64,000 nucleotides of DNA, taken from assembly GCF_009866655.1 (NCBI RefSeq), contig NZ_CP047420.1, positions 2,356,001-2,420,000 on the forward strand, in the 5' to 3' direction. The DNA is from Rathayibacter sp. VKM Ac-2804. Its GTDB lineage: Bacteria > Actinomycetota > Actinomycetes > Actinomycetales > Microbacteriaceae. This document shows, piece after piece, positions 8,449-17,062 of the stretch. The stretch's first letter is position 1, and each line of letters starts with the position of its first letter. Both the position numbers and the translations under genes were made by a program. Below the pieces are notes generated by a model. That model searched no databases, was not told where the DNA came from, and saw only the letters and a program-made list of their open reading frames with translations.

Positions 8449-8700
8449 GTGTCTGCCTCCACTGAGGGACCATACTGGTCTGGTCGGCATCGCTGCCTGA
8501 CTGGCGCGAGACGGAGCGACCTCGTCGCGGTCCGAACCCGATCGCGTCAGGAGACCGTTAGGTTTCCGAACAGGCCGCCGGGAATGCGGTAGAGATGCCC
8601 TGGGCTCGCGGCGACGCGGGGCGCCGACGGCGGAGACGCCGCAGCACGCTCGACGCTCCGAGACCCGTCCCCTAACGGAACCCTTGATGATCGGACCATC

Positions 8701-10053
8701 ATGTCGACGACGACGACGATCCCCAGCAGCCTCCGCCGCTCCATCTCGAACACGTTGAAGGGCTCCGCGGGCAATCTCGTCGAGTGGTACGACGTCTACG
8801 TCTACTCCGTCTTCGCGTTCTACTTCGAATCGCAGTTCTTCGCTCCCGGCGAGAAGAACTCGACCCTCTACATCTGGGCCATCTTCGCGGTCACCTTCCT
8901 GATGCGGCCGATCGGCTCCTGGTTCTTCGGCCGGTTCGCCGACCGGCACGGGCGCCGCCTCGCGCTGACGATCTCGGTCTCCCTGATGGCCGCCTGCTCA
9001 CTGATCGTCGCGTTCGCGCCGACGGCCGAGTCGATCGGCGGGGGAGCGGTGGTGATCCTGGTCCTGGCACGACTGCTGCAGGGCTTCGCCACCGGCGGAG
9101 AGTACGGGACGAGTGCCACCTACATGTCCGAGGCCGCCCTACCCGGTCGGCGCGGCTTCCTGTCGTCGTTCCACTACGTGACCCTCGTGGGCGGGCACGT
9201 CCTCGCCCAGCTGACCCTGCTGATCATGGTGGTCACCCTGCCGGACGACGCGATCTCCGCCTGGGGATGGCGGGTGGCCTTCGGCATCGGAGGCGTCGCA
9301 GCGGTCGTCGTGTTCTGGCTCCGGCGGACCATGGACGAGTCACTGGAGACCACGCAGATCGACGCGGTCAAGGCGGGCCGGTCCCGCCGGAACGGCTCGA
9401 TGCGCGAGCTCCTGGTCCACCAGTGGCGGCCCCTCCTCCTGTGCTTCGCGGTGACGATGGGCGGCACGGTCGCGTTCTACACGTACTCGGTGACCGGTCC
9501 GAACATCATCAAGAGCGCGTTCGCCGGTGACGACGTCGTCACGGGCACCGTCATCAACCTGATCGCCCTGACGACACTGATGCTCCTCCAGCCGCTCGGC
9601 GGGTGGCTCTCGGACATCGTCGGACGCAAGACCCTCCTGGTGTTCTTCGGCATCGGGGGAGTGGCCTACACCTGGTTCCTCCTCACCGCTCTTCCGGAGC
9701 AGACCGACCCTCTCGCCGCCTTCGCGATCCTCGTGGTCGGCTTCGTGATCCTCACCGGCTACACCTCCATCAACGCCGTCGTGAAGGCGCAGCTGTTCCC
9801 GACGCACATCCGCGCCCTCGGGCTCGGCTTCGGCTACGCGCTCGCGAACTCGATCTTCGGCGGCACCGCGCCCTTGCTGTACGCGGGGGCGCTCAGCGCC
9901 GAGCAGGTGCCGGCCTTCATCGGCTACGTCACCGCCGTGATCGTCGTCTCGCTGGTGGTGTACGTGGTCTTCCTCAAGAACACCGGGGCGAACTGGCTCG
10001 ACGACGAGGCCGGGATGCGCCTGCGGGAGGACGCGCGCCGAGCCTCCCGCTAG
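8701..10053 (+). CDS. MHS-family MFS transporter (organic acid/proton symporter)
   Basis: A 450-residue, 12-helix transporter of the metabolite:H+ symport family (ShiA/KgtP/ProP group). Diagnostic segments are GNLVEWYDVYVYSVFAFYF near residue 22, RPIGSWFFGRFADRHGRR, RLLQGFATGGEYGTSATYMSE, and GWLSDIVGRKTLL in the second half. Substrates in this group are dicarboxylates, shikimate or compatible solutes; the exact one cannot be read. A half-site CTAACGGAAC at 8672-8681 resembles one arm of the inverted repeat near the tct system, a weak hint of shared control. The 252 bp upstream hold no gene. Confidence 0.88.
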   Translation: MSTTTTIPSSLRRSISNTLKGSAGNLVEWYDVYVYSVFAFYFESQFFAPGEKNSTLYIWAIFAVTFLMRPIGSWFFGRFADRHGRRLALTISVSLMAACSLIVAFAPTAESIGGGAVVILVLARLLQGFATGGEYGTSATYMSEAALPGRRGFLSSFHYVTLVGGHVLAQLTLLIMVVTLPDDAISAWGWRVAFGIGGVAAVVVFWLRRTMDESLETTQIDAVKAGRSRRNGSMRELLVHQWRPLLLCFAVTMGGTVAFYTYSVTGPNIIKSAFAGDDVVTGTVINLIALTTLMLLQPLGGWLSDIVGRKTLLVFFGIGGVAYTWFLLTALPEQTDPLAAFAILVVGFVILTGYTSINAVVKAQLFPTHIRALGLGFGYALANSIFGGTAPLLYAGALSAEQVPAFIGYVTAVIVVSLVVYVVFLKNTGANWLDDEAGMRLREDARRASR

Positions 10054-10322
10054 CTCGGGGTCGCACTCCGAGGGATGCGACGCCGCACACGGTGCACCCC
10101 TCAGTGGTCGACGACGGAGCCCGTCCCGCGGGCGATGGCGCGATCGCCGAGGGGCACCGTGTGGCCGGTGTCCTCGACCGCGCCAACCGGGCAGCGCGAC
10201 GCGCCATCACCGCTCCCGCCGCGAAGGTGGTGGCCAGGGGGAACGAGCCGGGTGACCGCCGCACGCACCGGCTGCTCACGCAGGTCGTACTGCCGCAACG
10301 CTGACCACCCTCGCGGGCCGGC

Positions 10323-10865
10323 TCAGCCCAGCTGATGCACGTGGATGTCGCTGCTCATCGTCACGCCGTTGAACTCGACATACAGCTGCCCCTCGACGAC
10401 CGACACGGTCAGCGTGTTGCGGCGCTCGAGTACCGCGACCGCGGCATCCAGGAACCCGTGGTCGAAGCTCTGCACGGTGATCTGCTCGAGCTGGTGGACT
10501 CGCTTGCCGGACCACGCCGCGATCACCTTCTCCGGGTTGCGATGCGTGTAGACCGTCGTGCGGTCGGCCAGCCTGCTCCCGAAGTGCAGTCGCTCGGCAT
10601 CCGGCGCGCCCACCTCGATCCACGTGGTCAGCCTGCCGGTGAGATCGCGGACCAGCACCGCCGGCTCGGTCGCCGTCGACGAGATCCCCTCGCTGAAGGT
10701 GATCCCCTCCACGTATTCGAGGCAGTACGCGAGCACGCGCGTCATCATGTACGCGTCGGTCTCGGAAGGGTGCCGAGCGGCCCGCAGCGTGATGTCCTCG
10801 TAGACGCCGCGGTCCACATCAGCCAGCTGTATCGCGAAGTTGTACATCACTGCGCCGGCTGCCAT
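10323..10865 (-). CDS. yaeQ: YaeQ family protein
   Basis: A 180-residue protein with the YaeQ hallmarks: N-terminal YNFAIQLADVDRGVYEDITLRAARHPSET, AYCLEYVEGITFSEGIS, and WIEVGAPDAERLHFGSR. The fold is PD-(D/E)xK nuclease-like, although activity is not established. Length matches the family. ATG at 10865 begins MAAGAVMYNF. The 269 bp between the MFS stop and this gene hold no gene I can support. Confidence 0.9.
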   Translation of the reverse strand: MAAGAVMYNFAIQLADVDRGVYEDITLRAARHPSETDAYMMTRVLAYCLEYVEGITFSEGISSTATEPAVLVRDLTGRLTTWIEVGAPDAERLHFGSRLADRTTVYTHRNPEKVIAAWSGKRVHQLEQITVQSFDHGFLDAAVAVLERRNTLTVSVVEGQLYVEFNGVTMSSDIHVHQLG

Positions 10866-11070
10866 GTGTGCGAGCTTATGTCCTGCCGCTCATCGAGGAG
10901 CGCGACGCTTCTCCGGCGCCGATGGGGGCGTCGTGTTCGCGCGTCTGCACGCAGGAACGGCCCGGCAGGAGGCATCCACTCCGTCGAGAGCGTCTCGGTC
11001 GCCGACTCGTCGCAGGGGAGCCCGTTCGTGCATCTTGCGCTCCCCACCGACTTGCGCTCACCGTACTGAC

Positions 11071-11084
11071 ATAATGTGCATTAT
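11071..11084. promoter_or_regulatory. AT-rich palindrome in a gene-free region
   Basis: ATAATG-TG-CATTAT is a perfect 6-bp inverted repeat in the 451-bp gap (10866-11316) between yaeQ and the hydrolase. I see no gene in that gap. The palindrome stands out against the GC-rich background and could be a repressor site for either neighbour. Confidence 0.35.
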
Positions 11085-11316
11085 CGGATATCGAGCCCGG
11101 CAGTCGCCGCGGGTGCTCGACGGGGTCCTCCAGCTCCCGGTGGACGATCCCGACGGAGAACGATCTCGACAGAAGTAGGAAGATCCCCGCCCGCCCTCTG
11201 CGGAGCGGACCGCCGCCGTTATCGTGAAACCACTCCGCCGCCCCTCCCGGGACAGCGGAACACTTCGGAGCCGATCCGGGATGAGCCCGCGAACGGCCTG
11301 ACCAGGAGGGTGAATC

Positions 11317-12153
11317 ATGCCGTTTGTGACCACGGACGATGGTGTGGAGATCTACTACAAGGACTGGGGCAGCACCGACGCGCAGCCCCTCGTCTTCCAC
11401 CACGGCTGGCCGCTCTCCTCGGACGACTGGGACGCGCAGATGCTGTTCTTCCACGCCCGCGGCTACCGCGTGATCGCGAGCGACCGCCGCGGCCACGGAC
11501 GCTCGACCCAGGTCGGCACCGGTCACGACATGGACCACTACGCCAGCGACGTCAGCGCGGTGGTCGAGCACCTCGACCTGCGCGACGCGGTGCACATCGG
11601 CCACTCCACGGGCGGCGGCCAGGTCGCCCGCTACGTCGCGAAGCACGGCCAGCCGCAGGGACGCGTCGCCAAGGCGGTCCTCGTCTCGGCCGTCCCCCCG
11701 CTGATGGTCCAGACGGAGGCGAACCCCGACGGAACGCCGATCTCCGTCTTCGACGGCTTCCGCGAGGCGCTCGCGGCCAACCGGGCCGAGTTCTTCCAGG
11801 CCGTCGCCTCAGGCCCGTTCTACGGCTTCAACCGTCCCGGCGCGACCGTCTCGCAGCCGGTGATCGACAACTGGTGGCGCCAGGGCATGACCGGCAGTGC
11901 GCTCGCGCACTACGAGGGCATCGCGGCGTTCTCCGAGACCGACCAGACCGAGGACCTCCGGGCGATCACCGTCCCGGTGCTCGTCCTGCAGGGGGACGAC
12001 GATCAGGTCGTGCCCTACCGGGACGCCGCGCTCAAGCAGCACGAGCTGCTGCAGAACTCCACCCTGAAGATCTACGAGGGCTACCCGCACGGCATGCTGA
12101 CGACCCACGCCGACGTCATCAACCCCGACCTGCTCGCGTTCATCCAGGAGTAG
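11317..12153 (+). CDS. Alpha/beta hydrolase, cofactor-free haloperoxidase-like
   Basis: A 278-residue hydrolase of the non-haem chloroperoxidase group. The catalytic triad is visible: S97 in GHSTGG, D228 in GDDDQVVP and H258 in YPHGM; the oxyanion region is HHGWPLSSDDWD. These enzymes act as esterases or perhydrolases and can halogenate in vitro through peracid; the natural substrate is unknown. The start has a strong AGGAGG nine bases upstream. A perfect hairpin downstream ends the transcript. Confidence 0.88.
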   Translation: MPFVTTDDGVEIYYKDWGSTDAQPLVFHHGWPLSSDDWDAQMLFFHARGYRVIASDRRGHGRSTQVGTGHDMDHYASDVSAVVEHLDLRDAVHIGHSTGGGQVARYVAKHGQPQGRVAKAVLVSAVPPLMVQTEANPDGTPISVFDGFREALAANRAEFFQAVASGPFYGFNRPGATVSQPVIDNWWRQGMTGSALAHYEGIAAFSETDQTEDLRAITVPVLVLQGDDDQVVPYRDAALKQHELLQNSTLKIYEGYPHGMLTTHADVINPDLLAFIQE

Positions 12154-12192
12154 ATCCGAAGGACGACATCGCCGGCCTCACCCCGGCGCTCG

Positions 12193-12221
12193 GATGCACC
12201 CCGGTCGATCCGGGGTGCATC
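12193..12221 (+). terminator. Perfect 12-bp hairpin after the hydrolase
   Basis: GATGCACCCCGG (12193-12204) pairs perfectly with 12210-12221 around loop TCGAT, 40 bp after the hydrolase stop. No T tract follows. It is the only feature I see in the 12154-12516 gap. Confidence 0.65.
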
Positions 12222-12572
12222 TCCGCGTCACGCGCTCCCCCGCTCGATCCCGCTCGATCCGGCGCGACCGAGCCGTACTGGTCGTGACCCGGCGCCGTCC
12301 TCCTGCCGGTCGACGCTCGAGCGGAGAGCGCGATCACGGAGCCGTCGCCTCGGGCCGCCCCCGACCGACCGCCGCGGTCGACCACTTCGCCTCGCTGCGT
12401 CCCGCCGCCCGACCGGCGGAGGCCGACGTCGCAGAGGGCCGGGCCGGCAGCTGCGCTCTGCTCGGAGAGTCCTCCGACGCGGGCTCGGACGTCCTCGTCC
12501 GTGATGGACTGATCCCATGACTGATTCCCTGCACGAGACGCGTTCCGGCCACGCCACGAAGGTCGGCGTCTG

Positions 12573-13067
12573 ATGGCCGAGGAGCGCGCGATCCTCGCGG
12601 GCGGCTGCTTCTGGGGGCTCCAGGAGCTCCTCCGCGACATGCCCGGTGTCTTCGGCACCCGGGCCGGCTACGCCGGCGGCAGCACCCCGAACGCCACCTA
12701 CCGCCACCACGGCGATCACGCGGAGGCCGTCGAGATCGAGTTCGATCCCGAGCAGACCTCCTACCGCGATCTGCTGGAGTTCTTCTTCCAGGTGCACGAC
12801 CCCACGACGAAGAACCGCCAGGGCAACGACATCGGCACCGCCTACCGCTCCGTGATCCTCTTCCTCTCCCCCGAGCAGGAGCGGGTCGCGCGCGAGACGA
12901 TCGGCGAGATCGACGCGTCCGGCCGCTGGCCCGGACCGGTCGTGACCGAGGTCGAGCCCGCCGGCGAGTTCTGGGACGCCGAGGAGGAGCACCAGGACTA
13001 CCTGCGCAAGCACCCCGGCGGCTACACCTGCCACTGGGTCCGCCCGCGGTGGTCGCTGGACGCCTGA
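12573..13067 (+). CDS. msrA: Peptide-methionine (S)-S-oxide reductase MsrA
   Basis: A 164-residue enzyme that repairs methionine-S-sulfoxide in proteins. The catalytic Cys is C12 in [37 protein letters not shown] and [21 protein letters not shown] are classic MsrA blocks. No resolving C-terminal cysteine pair is present apart from YTCHW near residue 151. The ATG overlaps the stop of an 18-codon open frame (12517-12573, TGATG), which could be a coupled leader peptide; support for it is only the overlap. AAGG lies ten bases before the msrA start. Confidence 0.93.
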   Translation: MAEERAILAGGCFWGLQELLRDMPGVFGTRAGYAGGSTPNATYRHHGDHAEAVEIEFDPEQTSYRDLLEFFFQVHDPTTKNRQGNDIGTAYRSVILFLSPEQERVARETIGEIDASGRWPGPVVTEVEPAGEFWDAEEEHQDYLRKHPGGYTCHWVRPRWSLDA

Positions 13068-13200
13068 TCCGCTGATCCGGGCGGGGCGTCATGCTCCGCC
13101 CGGTCCCGGTCACCGCGCGGGACTCCCCCGGGCCCGCTCCGGCGCCGCCGTGCCTCCACCGTCGCCGGACGGGAGGTCGTCATCGACCGGACCGGTCTGC

Positions 13201-13373
13201 ATGCGGCCTGAGGCGTGCGCGATCCTGCACATCCATCGCACCACGCTCTACTACCGGCTGGAGAACCTGCCGCCGGCGGTCCGGGCCGCCCTCGACGACG
13301 GCCTCCAGCGCTGCACCTCTGCCTGAAGCTGGTGCGGTTCCGCGGCGGCGTCGAGGGGCGGCGGGCCTCGTGA
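13201..13373 (+). pseudogene. PucR-type helix-turn-helix remnant
   Basis: The stretch ACAILHIHRTTLYYRLENL matches the C-terminal HTH_30 helix of PucR/CdaR regulators (usual form LHLHRNTLYYRL). The frame stops soon after, but a shift of one base continues with LHLCLKLVRFRGG, the family's LHLALKLARL end, to a TGA at 13371. The linker helix is also shortened. Only the tail of a former regulator remains, so it is not functional. The rest of the 13068-13457 gap shows nothing else. Confidence 0.6.
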
Positions 13374-13457
13374 TCGCGCCGGCGCCGGACCGGCCGACGC
13401 GCGGTCCCGGCGTCGCGCCCGCGCCCCGCAGCCCGGCCCGACGCCGCGCGGCGCGGC

Positions 13458-13808
13458 TCAGCGCTCGGTGAGGAGGGCCTGCCAGTCGCGGGGCACGCGG
13501 TCCGCCGGTCCGGGCGTCGTCTGATCCGCCGGGTGGCTCTGCGGGTCCGCGAGGCGCGGACCGTCGGTGTAGTCGTCGGTGCCGAAGTCCCAGAACCAGT
13601 CCTCGCCGGGCTCGAAGCTCTGCATCACCGTGTGGCCCGTCGCCCGCCAGTGCGCGGTCCCGTGCCTGTCGAGCGAGTCGTCGCAGCAGCCGATGTGGCC
13701 GCAGCGCGCGCAGCGGCGAAGATGCAGCCACCACGAGCCCGACTGCTCGCACTCGACGCAGCCGGGGCCGCTCGGAGGGACGGAGGGATCGATCATCGGC
13801 GAGGTCAT
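13458..13808 (-). CDS. UBP-type zinc finger protein
   Basis: A 116-residue protein with a ZnF-UBP fold: CVEC at 17-20, CARCGHIGCC at 33-42, then H48, H53 and H59 with GHTVMQSFEPGEDWFWDF. Bacterial members are small stand-alone proteins of unknown role, common in Actinobacteria; ubiquitin binding is not implied. The start is ATG 13808. Neighbours give no clear function. Confidence 0.85.
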   Translation of the reverse strand: MTSPMIDPSVPPSGPGCVECEQSGSWWLHLRRCARCGHIGCCDDSLDRHGTAHWRATGHTVMQSFEPGEDWFWDFGTDDYTDGPRLADPQSHPADQTTPGPADRVPRDWQALLTER

Positions 13809-14001
13809 GGGTCCAGAGTGCCGCGGGACGCCGTGCCTGCACCAGGTCCGACGACCGCGAGGTCACCGGACAGCCGACGACCCCGACCGGAGCGGCGCGT
13901 CCCTACCAGGCTGTTCGCGCTCGGAGCGGCGTGGGGCGCGGGGCGAGCGGGGAACGCGACGCAGCCCGGAAGCTGAGCAGTCCCGGAAGCGGTCCCGCGT
14001 C

Positions 14002-14637
14002 CTAGTGGGACGGCGGTACGGGCTGTCGCCCCGCCCGGACGCCCTGCTCCCGCAGGTACGTGCTCACCACCGCGTCCGCCACGCGCCCGGCCGCGCTCGT
14101 CCCGCCCGGCGGACCGCCGCGCAGACGCATGGCGAGCTCGCCGGTCACGACGAGCAGGAGCTCCTCCGCGAGCCGCGGCGCCTCCTCCCCCACCAGCGGC
14201 TCGGCGAGCTCGGTCAGCCGTCCGCGCAGGGACTCCGTGTCGGCGCGGACCGCGTCGGCGAGCTCGGCCGGCGGGTCGAGGTACTCGGCCGACGACGCCA
14301 GGAACGCGCACCAGCGGGCGCCGTGCGGCCGCTCCCGGAAGCGCTCGAGCGCGGGGAGCACGGCCAGCAGGCGCTCCCGGTCCGAGTCCGCCCGCGCGAT
14401 CTCGGCCTCCCAGGCCTCGAGCCAGGCCGCCTGCCGACGGTCGAGGGCAGCGGCGACCAGCGCCTCCTTGCTGGAGTAGCCCCGGTACAGGGTGGCGGCC
14501 GAGACGCCGGCCAGTGCCAGCACCGCGTCGATCGGAGTCGCGGCGATCCCGCGGCTGAAGAAGAGCTCCTCGGCCGCGTCGAGCAGCTTGGCCTCGGTGC
14601 GGGGCCTGATCGAGGCGGCTCGGAGCGGCGTGGACAT
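14002..14637 (-). CDS. TetR/AcrR family regulator
   Basis: A 211-residue repressor: HTH region about residues 12-58 (LLDAAEELFFSRGIAATPIDAVLALAGVSAATLYRGYSSKEALV), followed by a helical ligand domain. It is divergent from the MFS gene with only 22 bp between start codons, so it almost certainly controls it. A perfect AAACG-CA-CGTTT repeat lies in the first codons of the transporter. The ligand is probably a transporter substrate. Confidence 0.85.
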   Translation of the reverse strand: MSTPLRAASIRPRTEAKLLDAAEELFFSRGIAATPIDAVLALAGVSAATLYRGYSSKEALVAAALDRRQAAWLEAWEAEIARADSDRERLLAVLPALERFRERPHGARWCAFLASSAEYLDPPAELADAVRADTESLRGRLTELAEPLVGEEAPRLAEELLLVVTGELAMRLRGGPPGGTSAAGRVADAVVSTYLREQGVRAGRQPVPPSH

Positions 14638-14659
14638 GGCCCCAGCCTAGACTCTCGAT

Positions 14660-15841
14660 ATGAAACGCACGTTTTCGTTCTCCCCGCCGGTCCCCCTCGT
14701 CGTCGCCGCCACCGGGCTCATCGCGGCGACCTACGGTCTCGTGCGCTTCGCCTACGGTCTCCTGCTGCCGGAGATGCGCGCCGAGCTGGGCTTCGACGCG
14801 GCCACGGCGGGCGGTGTCTCGGCCGGCGCCTCCCTCGCCTACTGCCTCGGCGCGGTCGCGGGCTTCCTGCTCGCCTCCCGCGCGGCCCGCGTCCTCGTGC
14901 TGGCCGCCGGGGCGACGGCGGGCGCCGGCGCGCTCGGGATGGCGCTCAGCTACGAGTTCGTCCCCTTCGCGATCGCCGCCGTCGTGAGCTCCGTCGGCGC
15001 GGGACTCGCCTCCCCCGCGCTGGTCGATGTGCTCCGACGGGGCGTAAGCCCGGGACTGCAGGCGCGGGCGCAGACGATCGTGAACTCCGGGACGGGCCCC
15101 GGACTGGTCGGAGCGGGTGTCCTCGCCCTGACGCTGCTCCCGGGCTGGCGCACGGTGTGGGTCGTCGCGGCGGTCGTCGTGGTCACGGCCGCCCTCGCGG
15201 TCGCCGTCCTCGACGGCGCCGCCCCCCGCCGCGAGACCCCGACCGCGCTCTCCGCGGCCTGGCTGGGCGCGCATCGCGGGCCTGTCCTGGCGGCGGCGCT
15301 GCTGGGCGCCGGATCCGCGGGAGTCTGGAACTTCGGCAGGACCCTGCTGGTCGAGGTCGGGAGCAGCACCACGGAGTCGGTCGTCGCGTGGATCGTCCTC
15401 GGGATCGGCGGCACCGTCGCGATCGCCACCGCCCGCTGGACCAGCGCCCTGCCGCCGCGCACGGCCTGGACGATCACCACGGCGACGGCCGCCGCAGGGA
15501 CACTCGGCCTGGCGCTCACGGCCGCCTCGCCGTTCGCCCTCCTCGCGTGCCTCCTCTTCGGCTGGGGCTACACGGCCGGCACCGGAGCGCTCATCGCCTG
15601 GACCACCGCCCTCGACCCGGACCGCGCGGCGACCGGCACGGCCCTGCTCTTCGTGGTGCTCATCGCGGGCCAGGCCATGGGCGCCGTGGGCCTCGGAGCG
15701 CTTCTCGACGGGCCGGGCGCCACGGTCGCCTTCGCCGTCGCCGCGGTCGCGACGGCAGCCGCGGGAGTCGGCCGCCGAGCACCGGCGCGGAGGATCGAGG
15801 CGGTGAGCGGAGGCGGCGGCACCGGTAGCCTCGCGGCATGA
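14660..15841 (+). CDS. MFS transporter (YbfB/CynX-like)
   Basis: A 393-residue, 12-helix major facilitator. The N-terminus runs LIAATYGLVRFAYGLLLPEMRAELGF, typical of YbfB/YjiJ-type and CynX-type carriers. It is under the divergent TetR. There is no Shine-Dalgarno sequence and a -10-like TAGACT stands seven bases before the ATG (14648-14653), so the transcript may be leaderless. Its stop overlaps the next gene's ATG, making a two-gene operon. Substrate unknown; drug export is possible. Confidence 0.85.
   Translation: MKRTFSFSPPVPLVVAATGLIAATYGLVRFAYGLLLPEMRAELGFDAATAGGVSAGASLAYCLGAVAGFLLASRAARVLVLAAGATAGAGALGMALSYEFVPFAIAAVVSSVGAGLASPALVDVLRRGVSPGLQARAQTIVNSGTGPGLVGAGVLALTLLPGWRTVWVVAAVVVVTAALAVAVLDGAAPRRETPTALSAAWLGAHRGPVLAAALLGAGSAGVWNFGRTLLVEVGSSTTESVVAWIVLGIGGTVAIATARWTSALPPRTAWTITTATAAAGTLGLALTAASPFALLACLLFGWGYTAGTGALIAWTTALDPDRAATGTALLFVVLIAGQAMGAVGLGALLDGPGATVAFAVAAVATAAAGVGRRAPARRIEAVSGGGGTGSLAA
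14663..14674. promoter_or_regulatory. TetR operator overlapping the MFS start
   Basis: AAACG-CA-CGTTT is a perfect inverted repeat beginning at the second codon of the MFS gene. TetR sites commonly have this form. A repressor here would block the start of a leaderless transcript and the tetR promoter at once. Confidence 0.5.
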
Positions 15842-16140
15842 CCTTCGTGAACGTCGGCACCCTGGGGGCCGCACCCGGCAGACGCGACGAGCTCGTCGCC
15901 CTCCTCACGGAGCACAACGCCGCCCTCGTCGGCGCCGGCTGCCTGGCCTACGAGGTCGGCGTCGACGACGAGCAGCCGGACACCGTCTTCGTCGTCGAGC
16001 TCTGGGAGAGCGCCGAGGCGCACCGGTCCTCGCTGGCCCTCCCGCAGGTCCAGGCCGCGATCGCGCGGGCCCGTCCGCTGCTCAGCGGCGCCTTCGGCGG
16101 CCACCGCTTCGACGTCGTGGGCTCTCCTCTCCGCAGCTGA
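15838..16140 (+). CDS. Antibiotic biosynthesis monooxygenase-like (ABM) protein
   Basis: A 100-residue single-domain protein of the ABM/YgiN fold: FVNVGTLGAAPGRRDELVALL at the start, GCLAYEVGVDDEQPDTVFVVELWESAEAHRSSL in the centre. Members are dimeric ferredoxin-like quinol or small-molecule monooxygenases without cofactor. ATGA overlap with the MFS gene indicates co-expression, so it may modify the compound the transporter handles. Confidence 0.82.
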   Translation: MTFVNVGTLGAAPGRRDELVALLTEHNAALVGAGCLAYEVGVDDEQPDTVFVVELWESAEAHRSSLALPQVQAAIARARPLLSGAFGGHRFDVVGSPLRS

Positions 16141-16283
16141 CCTCCGGGGCCGGCCTCCGCCGAGCGCTCGATGCGGGCTGCGCGGACTGCTCCACCCTGC
16201 GTCGACGCCGTCGGTGATCGCGCATCCGTCCCTGCGCCCGCTGATTCCGATCCCGCCACCCCGCCACCCGAGAGCAGAGCGCC

Positions 16284-16781
16284 ATGATCAGCACCTTCCT
16301 CGTCGAGCACGCCGCGCTCGTGCCGATCGGCTTCTGGACCGCGGTCGCGCTGGTCACGGCGCTCGCCTGGCTGCTGCACCGGCGCGGCGCGAGGAGGACC
16401 CTCCTCGTCCTCGCCCCACTGGCCTTCCTCGCGGGCATCGCGCTGACGATGTACCCGCCGGACGGCACGCCGCCGGTCTTCTGCACCGTGCAGTTCTCGG
16501 TGCCGTTCGAAGGCATCGACACCCTCGCGAACATCGCGCTCCTGCTCCCCGGGGCCCTGCTGCTCGCGGTCGCGGTCGGCCGCTCCGTGCTCGTCGCCGC
16601 CGCCGTCTCCGGCCTGTCCGCCGTGATCGAGCTGGTCCAGGCGAGCGTCCCGGCGATCGGCCGCTCCTGCGACACGAACGACTGGTTCATGAACACCATC
16701 GGCGCCGTCCTCGGCGCGCTCCTCGCCGCCGTGATCCTCGCGGTCGAGAACCGGCGGGCCGGTCGCCGCGTGTCGCGCTGA
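16284..16781 (+). CDS. VanZ family membrane protein
   Basis: A 165-residue protein with four or five membrane helices and the VanZ signature: NIALLLPGALLLAVAVG, then SAVIELVQASVPAIGRSCDTNDWFMNTIGAVLGALL, where the polar ERxQ/DxxDxxxNxxGxxxG pattern lies. VanZ-like proteins are linked to teicoplanin tolerance in enterococci but their general role is unknown. It stands alone. The 281-bp gap to its right carries no convincing gene. Confidence 0.82.
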   Translation: MISTFLVEHAALVPIGFWTAVALVTALAWLLHRRGARRTLLVLAPLAFLAGIALTMYPPDGTPPVFCTVQFSVPFEGIDTLANIALLLPGALLLAVAVGRSVLVAAAVSGLSAVIELVQASVPAIGRSCDTNDWFMNTIGAVLGALLAAVILAVENRRAGRRVSR

Positions 16782-17062
16782 CGCCGCCTCCTGTCGCGTC
16801 GCGCTCGACGTCTCGACGCCGGGTCAGTGCGGGGGGCGCAGCGACTCGGCCGGGCTCAGAGCCGTGTCGGCGGTGCAGCCGAGCTCGCCCGGCTGGAGCA
16901 GCACCGGCGCCACGACGACGGGGTGACGGCGCCCGCCTCGCGCTCGACGAGGACGCAGTCCTCGGCGTGCCCCATCGCCACTCCGACGTCCGTTCCCCGA
17001 AGCGCGACCGTCGGCTGCGCGGCCACCTCCCGAGGTTCCGTCGGAGTCGCCAGACGCTCGGT

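Noticed and set aside
12517-12573. 18-codon leader peptide before msrA
   Set aside because: The TGATG overlap is suggestive, but the ribosome site is weak and the peptide has no Met or attenuator pattern; kept only as a note under msrA.
16782-17062. Possible gene remnant beside the epimerase gene
   Set aside because: Short protein-like pieces appear in two leftward frames (for example VVVAPVLLQPGELGCTADTA), but no family could be named and no start fits.
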